64,000 nucleotides of DNA from Brachypodius melanocephalos (taxonomy: Eukaryota; Chordata; Aves; Passeriformes; Pycnonotidae): NCBI GenBank assembly GCA_013398615.1, contig VZSR01000514.1, positions 2,661,790-2,725,789 on the forward strand. The letters run 5' to 3'. Shown in pieces: positions 26,026 through 40,042 of the stretch. The notes under the pieces were generated by a model. It did no database searches. It had not been told where the DNA came from and worked only from the letters and a program-made list of their open reading frames with translations. The position numbers and the translations under genes were made by a program. The first letter of the stretch is position 1; each line of letters begins with the position of its first letter.

Positions 26026-27598
26026 TCTCTGTGGGTGGAAAACTAGCAAGGCAAATGCTGTACTGAGTGTTAATAGAGCCTTGTGTTGCTGAGACAGTAA
26101 AAGGAGTGAGTGTCGTTCTATAACGTAGCTATAAGCAGGAAAACTGAGGACGTAATTACAGGCGTACCCAAAGTGCAAAAGTTAAGTAAGTACTGAAAAG
26201 CAAAATTGTCTTTTCCCTTTCTATCTAAAATTTTCTTTAGTTGCTAGACAGAATTTTTTGTGTGGTAAACAGCATTTCTGCTTTGAAAATGTCAAGGATT
26301 CTTAGCCTAAGATACAGGAAAAGGATTTTAAGCGTGCAGGAGATCTGTGTGAATGTGCTGCCAAGTAACAGCATTAGCAAACCAGTGGAAAATGTATTTG
26401 TTATGGTCATTTGAAAATAAATTTGCATTAGAAAATAAAGGCAGAGAATCGTAAGATTATTTGGGTATTTTAAAGCTATCTCTTAGGCTTGAAATGATTT
26501 TGCTCCTTGGAAAGATTTCTTACAAATTTGTGATATACAGTATACATAAGAATGATGTAGCTTTTTCTTGGCTCTTGCTTACGAGAAGAAATAATAGTAT
26601 TAAACTTCCATTATATTTAATGGATGTTGTAGGCCTCCTGTTTAACTGATAGACTGCTAAAATACCCAATTAACTAGACTCTTTACTAAGATCTGGGGTT
26701 TTTTAATGGAGTACCGTATGTTCAGTTTTGAACAGCTGGGGGGAATGTTGACATCTAAGATAAATGAGGACCTCCATCCTTTGGTATCAAGCCAGGAAGA
26801 CCAGGGTTGCTGGGCTATTAAGGCTTTGGCATGCTGAAGCTTTGGGAGTTTTCATCTGTGAAGAGGAAGCCCCTTGTGCCAGCTCTGTGTTGCCTAGTTT
26901 TGGTTTGCAGGATTTTATTCTTGAGAGGCTTCTGTTTCAAAACTCCTAATTGCAATTTGCAGGTGAGTGGAGGTACAGCTGTCGATTTTCCAGCTGCATT
27001 CTGGTCATTAGTAGGTGGCTCACATGTGCTAAACGAAGTTAAACATTGCCAAATCGATTTGAAGTTGGTTCGTGCTGGGAGGTGTGACTTAACCATTTTA
27101 ATTAAGGTGCCTTTCTGAGTGTGCTTGGGATGCTTCCTGTTAATCAAAACTTCCACCTGTGTGAGTAATTACTTTTTTAAGCAGCATCCCCAGAAGGATC
27201 AAATGTGACTGGATTATTTTCAGAGACCTGGATACCCAATTATATTGTTCTATAGAAAAGATTGTTTATACTTGTGGACAACAAAAGATCTTCCTGGCTC
27301 CACAGAGCTTTGGGTGCGAGGGGAAAAATAATATATAAAATGGATAATAAAAGACTTTATGGCAGTTAGTAGTGTCATGCAGCCTCTTAAGGAAAAGTTG
27401 TTTACAAAGCAAGATGCTACTTAGCACATGAAACTGTTGTGTAACTTAAGCAGGTGTCTTTTTTGAACATCCCAATTAGAAAATAAGCCTTAGAATTTAA
27501 TATTAGAGCTTTTTACTCATTTCTGCAGCCACATGGCTCTTTATAATCAGGTGACAATGACACTATAATTCATTCTGCCATTTAACAGAGACTGCTAT

Positions 27599-27704
27599 TC
27601 ATCTTGAGATGGAAGAGTCAGTGCTGGATAAATTGCCATCTTTGTGCAATACTCCAAAGGAATCTGGGGCAGCACCTGCACAGGGGACTAGTTCAGGGAA
27701 ACAG
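27599..27704 (+). CDS. SFR1: SFR1 first coding exon
   Basis: The exon follows the acceptor TTTAACAG, carries a 10-base leader and then 32 codons from 27609 (MEESVLDKLPSLCNTPKESG...). It ends in SGKQ before the donor GTATGA. The N-terminal peptide is poorly conserved across vertebrates, but the KQ junction to MSAALRERL matches the human arrangement. Confidence 0.85.
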
Positions 27705-29520
27705 GTATGAAAACTTACTACTTTTCCAATAATGTGATTCTTCATAGTAACAAAAACGCTTGTGAAATCAAGGAGTCAGAAGTCACAGATGCTGCTTGCT
27801 GGAAGGATAGAGGCAGGCACCTTATACCTCTAGCCATGAGGCTGTGCAGCTAAGGAATGTGTCTGGTATACTTTGCCCTGAAAAGGCAGATCTTTGCTGT
27901 GAATACAGAATGATGGAGCAACATAACCCAAATGCCATACTAATAAATTTAAATACTATATAGGGTGTGTGATGGATTTTTTGCTTGTTTGTTTTAACCT
28001 GTCATCTTCAGTTTTCTCAAATCCTAGTTTTCTGGGTTGCTGTGCACGCAGGATGACTGTCTGTGACTTCTTTGTTTCAGTTTGTGTATTCTCCATAGTG
28101 CTGAGCTCTGCTTTGGTCTTATCTCAGCATGTGAAATGGTGATAACTGTCACACTCAGCATCCAGATCTATGCAGGACAGGCCTGAACTGAAAGTATTCC
28201 ATAACTAATCCCTCACTCCCGTATTTTAGTGCATTTCTATAAATAAAAATGTTAGACACAGATTATAAAAAGTAGTTATTTTGAAGAAAAAATCTTTTTA
28301 GATGCTTGTGAAGTATCTTGAAGCATGAACAGATCAAAATTTTATAGGTGTTTCTAATAAGCTCTAGAATACAGATGTTTAGTTCTAATACAGATGTATA
28401 GGATGGAACAGCAGGAAAAAACCCCTTACCTCCATTAAACTAGAGGGGAAATTGATAGAATAAAATTAGCCAAGTGTAAATATGCTGTATTTCTTTGACA
28501 CAAAGACTAGATGAGTAAGTTTGCCTCAATAGAATACAGGATTTTGTCCAATGAAATATGGAGCTACATCTTTCCATATCTTGCAGCTGTGTGTGCAAAT
28601 ACATGTGAAAGAAAGAAGTTAACTTTGTTCAAGTTTTTGAAGGCTATACAGAGAATTAGGAAGACTGGCTTTACAATGATAGTTAAATATATTACATATT
28701 CTGTATAAACAATAATGATGGCTAAACAGTTTGAGATTTGATAAAAATTTAAGATTATCCTGACCAGCTGGGTTTTTTGTATTTACTTAATTTACTTTTT
28801 AGCAAATGAGTGCAGCTCTGAGGGAACGATTAAGGAAAACAAGACGCTCATTTAATGCCAATTTTACAGTGGCAAAGCGGCTCAAAATAGACACTGATGA
28901 AAAAGACTCTGCTGGTGCTGACACAGGGGACCTGCCAGAGACAAGTACAGACTGTTCTAGATTACAAGATGGTTCTGGAAACCTGGAAGGAAATGGCCCT
29001 GGACACACATATTTCAAAAGTCCCTCAAAGGACAGTGGTCCCTGTGGATCAGCAGAGAATTCAGATGTGCTACAGGTTGATCTTGGTCAGCAACAGTCCC
29101 TGGAAGAGAAAGTAAAGCTGGTGAAACAAGTGCAAGAGAAGGAAGAGCTACTTCGTAGGCTCAAACTGGTGAAGATGTATCGATCCAAGGTGAGGCTGTA
29201 CTTACCCACTGGTGTTTGAGTGTGGTGTTTGTGTATTGTCTCAGGCATTTTATAAGAATATCTGCAGGGTATGAAAACCCCCTTATGTCAGCAGATGATG
29301 ACTCTTTGTTCATTTGTCCCAATTTCAGAACAACCTCTCTGAGCTGCAGGCTTTGATCGTGAAGTGGAGGAGTAGCACCCAGCTGATGCTGTACGAGCTG
29401 CAGTCGGCCTTTTCTGCAGATGGCAAGAGAGTGACTCTCACTCAGCTCATCGATACCTTTGGCTTAGAGGACCAATTACTGCACTACAGCAGAACAGAAG
29501 AAGATTTTGTAGATGCATAA
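27609..29520 (+). CDS. SFR1: SFR1, SWI5-dependent recombination repair protein 1
   Basis: The coding sequence joins 27609-27704, 28803-29189 and 29329-29520 (96, 387 and 192 bases, all junctions in phase 0) and gives 224 residues. With SWI5, the product forms the nuclear complex that stabilises RAD51 and DMC1 filaments and promotes strand exchange in homologous recombination. Residues from about 34 (MSAALRERLRKTR, then FNANFTVAKRLK) match the conserved motif near the start of human SFR1 (MSATLRERLRKTR from memory). Residues 65-125 are polar and probably disordered. The C-terminal third (LVKQVQEKEELLRRLKLVKM to LIDTFGLEDQLLHYSRTEED) is the Mei5/SFR1 coiled-coil region that binds SWI5. The start at 27609 has G at -3 and +4 and follows an acceptor at 27597-27598. 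The protein is slightly shorter than the 245-residue human one because the first coding exon is short and diverged. Confidence 0.95.
28803..29189 (+). CDS. SFR1: SFR1 central exon
   Basis: Acceptor TTTACTTTTTAG, donor GTGAGG, 129 codons. It encodes the conserved LRERLRKTR motif, a polar linker, and the first coiled-coil segment ending KLVKMYRSK. Confidence 0.95.
29329..29520 (+). CDS. SFR1: SFR1 last coding exon
   Basis: Acceptor CCCAATTTCAG, then 63 codons and TAA at 29518-29520. It encodes NNLSELQALIVKWRSSTQL and the conserved acidic C-terminus SRTEEDFVDA. Confidence 0.95.
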   Translation, partial: NNLSELQALIVKWRSSTQLMLYELQSAFSADGKRVTLTQLIDTFGLEDQLLHYSRTEEDFVDA

Positions 29521-29570
29521 TCTACAGCTGCAGAGCTTTCTTTGCACAGACACAAAAGCAGAAAAGACTG

Positions 29571-29576
29571 AATAAA
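29571..29576 (+). terminator. SFR1 polyadenylation signal (AATAAA)
   Basis: A canonical AATAAA lies 51 bases after the SFR1 stop. A second is at 29777-29782 and could give a longer 3' end. Confidence 0.65.
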
Positions 29577-29582
29577 TTCTGA

Positions 29583-31300
29583 TTGTGTCAGAAGGGTTGG
29601 TCAAACAATGGACTTTATGCTTTGGGGTGAGGAGGTTTTCTCAAGAGATACTTGTAATCTGTGTCCATACATACAGTAGGCACTGTAAAACGCATTACTT
29701 AATGGAAAAAATCAAACTGGTAATGTTTTGGAGAATCTGGCTTAAGGACTTGGTCAGTGAATTTTTATTTAGTAAAAATAAAATTAAGTCACAGTTTAAC
29801 AAGTAGAAAGCAGTCCATTTTTTGATTAGTCTCTGCATTGTTATTTGTACTGAAATAACTCAAATTGTCAGTTCTGTTCATGTCCAGATGGGGAACAGTT
29901 CAGTTTGTTTGTAGATAACACTCATTTTACAAATGTCTTCCTGGTGCAAGTCAGCCAATGAAGCCTAATTGACAGCATTTTGTGAGTTAAGAGAAGATAA
30001 CTAATTTTGATGATGTTAGTATTCCAGAGCTAAGATGTTCTCACTAGCTTTAACTCCTATCGAGGGAAATGTGGTGTGCTGCAGTTGCTTTCAGGGCTGC
30101 TGTCTCATAAGCATTCTGCCTGAGGTAATAGAAGGGAAGGCAAGAAAATTGAAATCAACTTTCTACTCTCCTACTACATCTGAGAACAAAGGTGTTTTCT
30201 CTTTTCAAATAAATAAGAAAAACAAGACCTTGTTTAATGGGATTGCTTCAAACACAGCATCATAAAGCTGAATAAATCTTTACCATTTCATTTATTCTCT
30301 AATAAATGCCTTTTTAAAAAAGTTTTATTTAACTTAAAATTGCTTATTTTCTCATCATAGTGACTTATGTTTTTTATTTCCTTAAAATCACTGCTTCTCA
30401 AGTGTAACTACATAAATCTTAACTACTTTACAACTCTCCCTGCTAGGAATCTTGTTTTCTCATTGGTTATATGCCTACCTCTTTTGTTTACAGGTGCTAT
30501 ATCTTTACAACTCCATGTTAGAGATGGTAAAGAAAAAGAGATGTACAGGATCACAACTGAAATAGTTTTTTCTTACAAATGTGTAAATTTAAGGTAAGGT
30601 ATCAAAGCTGCTGTTGCTCTCACAATGAAATGGGTTTAGATGTCATGTGCGTTTATGAAAGGAGAATTGACACACACCATGGAGCAGGGAAATAAACAGC
30701 AGGGAGCATGCCTGAGTAGGTAGATTGGGCTCTAGCAGCAGTTAACTTTATTGCAGGTTCTTTATTTTCCTGAGCTGTCATGGAAGGAGCTGGCAGGAGG
30801 ATACATCTCAATGTAAAGGGGTGAGAGATGCCAGAAACTCTTTGAGGAGGCCAGATGCTTCCAAACCAGGTTTTCCTGTGCTTCTGCCCTTGGCAGCAGC
30901 CACAGCTCCTGCTGGCTGTGGGTGATTATACCACGATAAGAGACAGCTGCCTTTGGCACACATGGGCAGGACGAAGCATCCCTACATCTGCTCAGAAACC
31001 TACACCTGTGCCATCACAAGGGTGAATTATTATGTCAAACCCACAGACATGAATTGTACCAGATGCCAATTCATAGATTTCTTTACCTTTAAAAGTTTCT
31101 ACAATTGCATATTGCAAACAATGGACATACAAATATACATTTCTTCTATCAGTCTACACTTTCTTGTATCCTTTGTTTACTGTAATGAGTTGTATGGTTT
31201 ATATAAGAAAACTCATAGAAGTAAATCTCATCAACTGAAATATAATGGGGTTACAACCAGGTGTAAAAAATACAAATCAGACAATCATACATCTGTCAAA
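29583..31300. other. Convergent intergenic interval between SFR1 and CFAP43
   Basis: About 1.7 kb between the two 3' ends with no gene recognised. The 146-codon plus-strand open frame beginning at 30953 runs into the CFAP43 3' end and has no recognisable similarity. Confidence 0.65.
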
Positions 31301-31304
31301 TTCC

Positions 31305-31310
31305 TTTATT
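31305..31310 (-). terminator. CFAP43 polyadenylation signal candidate
   Basis: TTTATT on the plus strand is AATAAA on the minus strand, 120 bases downstream of the CFAP43 stop. It is the nearest canonical signal. Confidence 0.55.
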
Positions 31311-31429
31311 TTGAAAGAAAACAGAAGAAACAATTTGTGGAAAGAAAAGTTCAGGGAGAAGAATCAGCTGTCAAAACTCTTTTCCTTAGGTAAGACCATG
31401 GTATTATCCATCTACCCAGACTCTGATTT

Positions 31430-31587
31430 TTAAATAATATGGACTGTCCTTGGTTTCCAGCTTTCAGCTTCTGCCTGAAGAATTGCAAGCTGTTTTTCCT
31501 GTTCTCTTATGAGGATCCGTAGATATTTCTGCTTCACAATCTCTTGGTAGCGCTGCCTTGTGATCTTTTCAGAAATATCCCGTGTGT
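31430..31587 (-). CDS. CFAP43: CFAP43 last coding exon
   Basis: Acceptor TTTTCTGCAG. Encodes TRDISEKITRQRYQEIVKQK, YLRILIREQEKQLAILQAEA and a short tail ending VHII, then TAA at 31430-31432. The helix before the tail is well conserved; the last dozen residues look lineage-specific. Confidence 0.95.
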
Positions 31588-34500
31588 CTGCAGAAAACAA
31601 AGTATTACTGTTAGCCTGTGCTTATAGCAGATGTGTAGTTTATATTTATATGGGACCTGTCCTGGGGTTATTCCAAGTTCTGTATAAAATAGGCAAACAT
31701 TTTAAGAAAGGCTCACAGTTGGGCTTTATAGTACTAAGGGCCTTTATAGTACTGAGTAAAGCAAAATATTTCAAAAAGGCACTGGGCATGCTTTCTCTAA
31801 CTTCTAGCAAGTACCCACTGTTTTGAAAATCTACAACATTTTTCCACTAGTGGAAAGATCTCTAAGTTTTTCTGATACTGAATACTATTCTTAGCTCCAC
31901 ATTCCTTCCTCTGTTCTCTTGGAAGGGTGAAAAGAAGTCCATTGAACAGCTTTCAGAAAAATTGAAAGCATGTTGCCTAATGACTGTAATATTTGGACTT
32001 GAACAGTTTCAGGAATGCAGTTAGCTTTGGTTACAAGAGCCACAGGAGTCTCCAGGTAACTCTTCAGTAACCCCGTTAGGTTTTGGCAGGAAGGACTCTG
32101 CTCATTGTGCACAAACAATGACAGGCATTCCTTGCCCCTCAGCTGATGGTGGAGAACAGCACTGTCCAGCCTTGGAGTTATTTTCTGAATGTTCTTTTCT
32201 GGTACCTTCAAGTGCATCACTGGACTCACCAGCTGCCTTGAAAATGTGCATCCTTTCTGACACAGAGACCAGCATTTCCTTCAGCTGCAGGCTGAGCTCA
32301 TAGTTCGCTTGCTCTTTTAGATCGATGCACTTCTTCAGCTCTCTGACTTTTTTCTGATGGTTTTTCACATTCTTCTTGTGCAACTGTCCATTTTGAGATG
32401 AATAAAGCAAATATATGAGGTCATACAAAAACTGTTCAGACAAACATGATGAAAAGCTGTAATTTTAAGCACTGTGTTGTAGCTTGATAAATTTTCATGT
32501 ATGTTGATTTGACTAGTAGCACATGGTAAGCTTTACTTTATAAAGTACCTTTCACACACTGTGTCTCAGTTTATGAAGCTCTAACTTAAGGAGCAGCCAA
32601 GGAATAAAGAGGTATAGGTCAGGAAGGGAGATATATTAAAGATAAACTTGAAAGGCAAAGGGAGAAAAGGAAGTCAATGGAATCCATGAGTTAAGGACAT
32701 GCTCTTGGCTGCTGGGAGCTGCTGGATGGGCTGTAAAGGGACAAAACAAATACTAAATCTTGAAGAAGAAGCTGATGCCAACTAGCACAACTTGGAGAAA
32801 ATCCAGTGAAATCACTTGAAAACAAGGACAGTCATAATTCGAAGGATGAAATACATGAGGTAACCAGCAAATCAGATGGCTGTGTCTCTTATTTTGAATA
32901 CAGAGGGGAGGGATACTTTGAACAGGCTGGTGCTCCTGGAGAGAAACATTAAACAGTGAAGATGTTTAAGAATGTTTCATTAGAAATGGAAGAGTGACTT
33001 TTATAGGCAGTGCTGTGCAAGAAATGATTAGCAGATCTGGATTCAGCTGTTCAGGATAGGAAAGTATTTAATTCCAGTAACAGAGCAAGTGGATAGGCTT
33101 CATCTCTGCAGCAGTATGATGACTGCTTCTAAACACTAGAGAACTGCTGCTGTAGACAGCACAGCTCAAGCTGAGGAAACTATTGAAGACCAGATGGACA
33201 AATACATGATATATCTATACCTATCTATATCTATACCTATCTATATCTATACCTATATCTATCTGTGTGTGCTATTATGGGTGCACCCCAACAGTTCTTG
33301 GGTTAGAATGCTATATCAATTACACTTCTTCTTTCAAACACCTCTTGCTAATGAAGGCAAGGAGCTGCATTTAAACTAAGGCTGTGTCTCAGGTGTGGTG
33401 GTTCCCTTGGATTTACCTCATCCATGACGCCAAGGCTCTGCTCCATCCCTGCTAAGTGCTGAGCGATGTGGGTCTCATAGTTGTGCACAGTTAGGAACTG
33501 AAGAAATAAAATCAGAAAGAAATTATCTTATGCCTGTTCATTTGAAACAATTCCACCCTTCTATAAAGAAAGTCATACTATGTGAAACTCAAAAAACTAG
33601 AATTCTGCAGTGGTACAGCTTACTAGTGATCATAAATGGACCTTGTAAAGATATGCTTGGATGCTATGTGAGTGCTAGACTGTGCAGCTCTAAAAAGGAT
33701 GTTATTTATTATATGTTTATAATGGAAACAAGGGCAAACAAGTATGCTGAGATTGTCAAAAACCCCAAGCTATGCTTTTGCTTATAATGTAATCTAAGCT
33801 AACATCTGGAGACATAAGACAGTCAGTCTTTAGGCTAGAGAATTACTATTTTCTGTCTAATGGCTTCCCAATCATTCTTACTTCTTTCATTGTTCTATCT
33901 GCATAATAATTGACAGATCAGAGAATTTATTGATTTTTCCTTGAGCACACTACTACTAAAATATCTCTTTATCAAATAACTAATGGTAAACCCCATAATG
34001 TTTTATGGATCTATAACAGGCAGTGGACAGGTTTCTGTAGATGTAGATTCATCCAACACTTTCCTTTTTTACTGTGCTTTATAGCTGTCCCCACTGCTGT
34101 ATCTCCAGCCTACCCATCCTTCAACATCCCTTACTCCAAACCTTTATGCCACCCACCTCATCACCATAAGACCATAAGATTTCCCTACAGTCTTCTACAT
34201 CCCATGCTGCAATACCCTCAGGCTTTCCCTACAACCTTTCTTCTTCCTCCTTTCTTCTCCCGGTGGTATCCTTGGCTGTGTCCCACAAGCTTTACCTCTT
34301 TTTCCTGGCCTGCCAGCTTGTTCAAAGCTATGTAGGTGCTGCCATGCTGGCTGGCTGCCCCTCCTGCCTGCCGGGCATGGCAAACAATTCCCAGTTCTGC
34401 TGTGGGGCCAGCAAAGGGCAGTGAGGGGGTGGAACGGGGTGAGGGCGCCGTAGGAACGCTCAGTGTACAACAAAGTTATGGGATTTCTCTGCAATGCCAG

Positions 34501-37500
34501 ATGGGGGCACCTCAGGCCTTCCACTTCCATAAATCTGCTCGATTTATGAGATCTGTTCCTTGTGGCTGCAAAATCCTGATTTCTTATTCAATGCCAATTT
34601 TGAAACACTGAGAGTTAGGGCTAATTTTGCCTTAATTTACACTGTAACATCCCACAGAATTTCATCATTGCTCAATCTCATGAATAAGACTTCCCTTTGA
34701 AAGATGAATTGTTGACTTATTAGGAATCCCGTTTCTCTAGTAAGAGGAGATTTATGAGGTATAAATATAAACAATCTATCTTACAGGTATAGGCAACATA
34801 ATCTTCTGCAGTTAAAATATAAATCAGAAAAAGCAACTCACTAGCTGGCAATCTTTTGAAATAGGTAGTATTACAATATCCCGAGCCTTCTCTTTCAGAT
34901 CTTCTATCTGCATTTTCATTTTCTTGTGTTCCCATTCCAGCTGTATTATTCCTTTAGAGAAGTCTTTAAATTCTACCATGGCAGTAATTTTTTTTTCTCC
35001 TTGAGCCTAAAAAAATAGATCAATCTTAATTAACACACTTTACAGATTATGGAATGATTGCTTGCAACAAGATGGGCAAGTTTCCAAAGTCATAATTTTA
35101 GTCAATTAAACATGCTATACTGCAGCCTCTTTCCAGACTTTGCTCCAGATGGTTATCTTTTAAGGAAGCTCATTCTCTTTTATGCTCTGTGTCACAGCCT
35201 TAGATCATAGAAATAGATGAAGAAAATGACAACTAACCTGTCCCTCCTCTCCCTCCACCTATCTAGCTTTTATAAGAATTGAAAGGCATTTTAGTTCTAC
35301 AAAATACAAGCTTCTCTGTTTAAGGTATTTTCTAGATGTTACTGAAGGCTTTGTGCAGTAGCAGTAAATGACAATTTTTGTATAGCTAGAATGACTAAAA
35401 AAAGAATATTTCATGAGGGTATGAAAAACTGTTTTAAGTATCATCACCAATTTCACCTTACATAAAAAACCTCATTAATTTTTACATTTAATGTGAGCCA
35501 CTACTCAAATGCTTCTTAACATGACTGGAAGTTTGCCTGAAGGGAATTTTTGGACTGGTGCCCATGATATTAGCATTTTCTAGTTACAGTGTGTGTGTAA
35601 GTGATGGTGTGTCTGAAGACTGTCGCCATTTCATTGATCTGAATTGTATTGATCAAACATCAAGAAAGCAGTCTGCACTGCAATCTTTACATCATGAGAA
35701 GAGACATCAGAGGATTCTTAATAGCTTCTAGATTACAACTGAGCCTGCTGGTGTGTTGTAATGAATTGAAACTAGATGTCAAACTGGAGAAAAAGCTGAG
35801 CCCCTGAAGGACAACACATTTGTTTAGAGAGCTTAAATTTCCTCCAGACAATGTAAATTACCGCAAGAGCGCAGTTCAGTTCTTCAACAACACTCCTATC
35901 AATGAGAACAGCATCACTGTAGTCTGGGATCTGAGTACTTTCCAATTCCACCTGCCCTTGTTTTAGCAAAAACTGGACAGTCACGTTCTGCTGAAGCTTC
36001 ATCTTCTCCTCCTTCAGCCTAAGATGGCAGAAAATAAAAACAGCATTTAGTGATTTCAACAGGATTATATAAATCCTCCCATGATTCTCAATGTTTATAT
36101 TTATTACTGATAGGTGATACGTTCATGTAGGGCTTACACTTTGACAGACTGTGTCTTCTGTTTGCTGCTAAAGGGACTACAAACTCTGAAACTTATGGTA
36201 TATGTATACATAAAGTTTTTAAGCACTAGATTCAGTTTAACATACTCTAGCAGATGTTCTGAGGGAAAATGTTATTAATGAAAAGAAATCTTAATATCAA
36301 TTGAAAAGAAAACAGAAAACTGTGTATTTTACTTTGGAATTTATTCTTGAATGATAATGAATATGAAAATTATTTTATGTAGATGAAAAAAATGAAATAT
36401 TGCAAGGCCAAGTAGCAATGAAACCTAGATTAAAGAGTACTGGAGAACAGAGGTGAATAATTTTGTTTGTAACTATTGGTTCTGTGTTAGTGGAGTATTA
36501 AAGGACAGCTGAACATAGGAAAAGACAAAATTACCAAGTGAGTTCTTGGAAAGTGTTCTCTAATTGTGACTTCATCTTCTCATTTTCATCCACTCTTCTC
36601 CGGAGACAGGCCTGCATGTCTCCCAGTGCTAGGGCCTTCCACTTCACCTAGGCAAGCAACATTGGGACATTCCCAACTTTTTCAACTTTGTATGTCAGGC
36701 CAAACCTCTTTGAGGACAGACAAGTTCTTAAGAAGATGTCTGTATATATAAATATGCAGCCCAGTGTTTTGAGAATCTCTGTACAGCATTTGAGACATAA
36801 AGGTTACAGTACTTATACTCTGCTCAGGAAATTATTTGTTCATATATGCATAGTTTATTTATACAAAGGGAAATCATATTTGCTTCTCTTTTGGTCAAAT
36901 TTCATGTATATCTGTCTCTGGATAATTCAGATTTATTCATTCATGCTTTTATAATGAACAAATACATTTCCAGAAACACCTTTTGTTAAGAATTGCTCTT
37001 TATATTTTAGAAAAAATGCACTGGTGCAAGTGTAGAATGCTTATATGAGAGGATAACTTCAACAGATAATGTGAATCAAATAACTTATAGTTTTTTTGGT
37101 ATGGATAGAGAAAAGGAAAATTATATTTTTTATTTTTAATGAAACCATATCAAGCTCACAATCATTCTGATCAAATCCATCCATATTAATATGCTATTTT
37201 TTCCTCTGAAGAACTACAGCTAGAACTAGAGAATGGGTTTCCCTGTTATTCTGAATTGAATGTGGCCAGAACAAACTTTCAAAGGCCAATGGAGTATATA
37301 TAACCTGCATTGTTATTTCACACTAGCTTGACCCTACGTGAGAACTCCACTAAAGTTTAAGACTCAGAAATATCACTAAGTGTAAGGGCAAAATATAGAA
37401 TTTTACGTACCAGCTCCTCACTCTCCACTTTATTTCGTCTAGCTAGACAAAATTGTTCCCACATAGACTGGTCTAAACCACTGGGCCTGTGCTCAGGATT

Positions 37501-40010
37501 ATCCAGTTCATCCATGGCTTTCATTAAAAGGGAAAGTGCATCTTGGTAATCCTCAGCTGTTCCCTTCACATAGGGGTTAGCTGTGTCAAGGAGGGTTTCT
37601 GTCCTTGGGGTCCTAGTGCACACACACAGCACAGACAGGGTGTACTTTGCATTTTCTCTAGCATAGAAGGAGGTCACAAAAAACTCAGGATATTTCATAC
37701 TCTCAATGTCTTGCAAAAAGCAAAGAGATAAGACTGTACAAAATAAGAATATTGTCTTGGAACTTGATAATTGTTTAGATTGCATTTAAAATAGATTTTG
37801 TGGAGTGAATAAGGAAATGTATATTCAAAACAACAATTGTTAGTGTGATAGGAAAGTAGCTATTAATTATCCAACAAAAAGCAAGCAATGTAATTTAGAC
37901 TATTAGAATAAATAGTGTTCTCATTCTTGACTCAGGAGAAATATTAGTATTTGAACAATGGAATCAAAGGGGATCTTACTCTGGTCGATCTCTGTAAAGA
38001 TGTAAAAGTTCCTCAAAGAGATCATGAGGTAGATCAATAAACTGCTTTATAAAACCATGTTCCAGGCTCTGGGGGTGAGGAAGAAAGCTTTCTTGTTACC
38101 ACAATATTATTTTTTTTAAAAAATCAACCTGCCCATATCTTAGAAATACAGGATTACAGTGCTTTTCCAAGTGCTCCCAAACATCATAGGAATCTGCACT
38201 ATTTCATAAATTCTTCTATGCACACACTGCCCTTTACTGCCTAATTTCATTGATCAGTGAGCTGGCCAGAACTCTTGCTTACAGAGAAGTATATTTTTCT
38301 CATTATGAAGATACAACATTAACTTTTAGCTTCTGAAACTCCATGTGTTTCCAAGAGTCTCACCTTCTCTTCATGTAATGCGTCTCTATAGGGGCCTGTG
38401 TAAGCCTCAACACCGTATTTTGCAGTCAGGATTTTTCTTGCACCCTTGACCTACAGGAAAACCAAAAGATTTCAGGAATGAAACAGCCAGCAGAAGCAGT
38501 GAATAGCTATTCACATACAGTGGTGAAGTTGACACCTTCCTATTTCTAGAGATAACCTTGTGAGCTATTTTAAGTAACCATATAGTGCCTTCTTCAGGGG
38601 TCACTTGTAGATACTGCTAGAAGATGAAGAGCTGTGAAATTAAAGTAACCTGCTGCTTAAGAATGTTACAAATTTGTGTTAAGAAATGCTTACAAGCCTT
38701 CTGAAACATTGAACTTGATATCTTTTTTCCTATAGAGATTTCTTTTTACTGTCATGTCATGTCAGGTAAGATCAGTCAAAAAATCTCAAATGTTGTTCAG
38801 TGGAGAGTTCTTAGCTTTAGAATGAGATTTCCCCATTGTCATGGCAGAGTTCTGCTATGTGTCAGGATACTAAAGTCATGTTTTATAGAGGCTGTTAAAT
38901 GCTAATACTCTGCTGGGGAGACAATTTTGTTGTATTTGACAGTTTCCAGGGACCAAAAGTTGTACCAATGGGACCATTTAGAAAATGAAGAAAAAAAAAA
39001 ATTGAAAACTGTAAGCTGGTATACACTTGGCCTCAGATGGCTTTAAAACTAGCCCAGCCAATTCAGTGGTGGGGGCTAGATGCCTGTTTGGAATCCCCCC
39101 CTGCAGCTCACAATGGGCTGCTGGCAGCTCCAAACACACAGTGCTCTGCACAGGCTGAGCAGGAGATCTGACATGTGGAGGCAGCAGTTTATTATCCGTG
39201 GACTCATGAACAGCTCCATGAAGACAAAGTGGGCAAATGGGATAATATTGTCCCCAAAACCAGAACCAACCTGCAGACTACCACAGTAAGAGACTTGCAC
39301 TGAAATCCAGACCTACTACTGTACTTTCAGCTTGATACCAGGTACTAAAGAATATTATATATAGCAAACAAATAGCTGCATGCCCTTCTGAATGTTCTTT
39401 TGCCAAAGAGCTCCAGAGGAACCAAGCTGAGTACCTATTAGGAAAACCAGACATACTTATAATGTATGTCACCTGTACAAATTGAAAAAAACCAACAATG
39501 ACCCTGTAAATTGTTGGAGAGATCTTTATGGCAAGATTTTGGTTTGGAAAGAGCAGACTCCACATGAAACTGTACTGTAAACATTACATTATTCCTAACA
39601 ACAGCATTCCAAATTATAACTTACTTTTTCTTTCTTCTTTTTCACGAGGAATTTATGAAGTCCAGCTTCTCTGGTGTCCAACTCTTCATCCAACAGTAAA
39701 GCATAAATGAGATTGACTATTTTAAGTTCTTCCTGTGAAATTATTGTAAATTAGAAGAGTTAATATTTCTACTGCACAGAGACAAAGATGAAAAATTAAT
39801 GCTTTTTGCAGTACCTGGTAGATGGCCATCTCTGATTTCAGTTTCTTCTCAGAGAGTTTGCGGACAATCTCATCAAAATTTTGTGTTGTTTCCTTGATGG
39901 AAGCTTCAAGTTTGTTCCATTCATTTCTCAGAAACTGGGGAAGGACAAGATGAGCAATATTACATCTGGAAGAACAAATGATTTCTGATGTCTCGAGATA
40001 TATATATTTT

Positions 40011-40042
<32 letters not shown>

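Noticed and set aside
25526..26092. 188-codon plus-strand frame with a long Arg-Asp repeat, reminiscent of RNA-binding proteins
   Set aside because: The dipeptides are a direct translation of the hexanucleotide array in a CpG island. The frame overlaps similar open frames on the other strand, as expected from GC-rich composition.
30953..31393. 146-codon plus-strand frame in the SFR1-CFAP43 interval
   Set aside because: Low-complexity Lys/Tyr/Ser-rich composition typical of AT-rich DNA, and it overlaps the CFAP43 3' untranslated region.
37613..37785. Upstream extension of CFAP43 window exon 28 to a more pyrimidine-rich acceptor
   Set aside because: Joining it to exon 27 creates an immediate stop; the GCACTAG acceptor keeps the frame.
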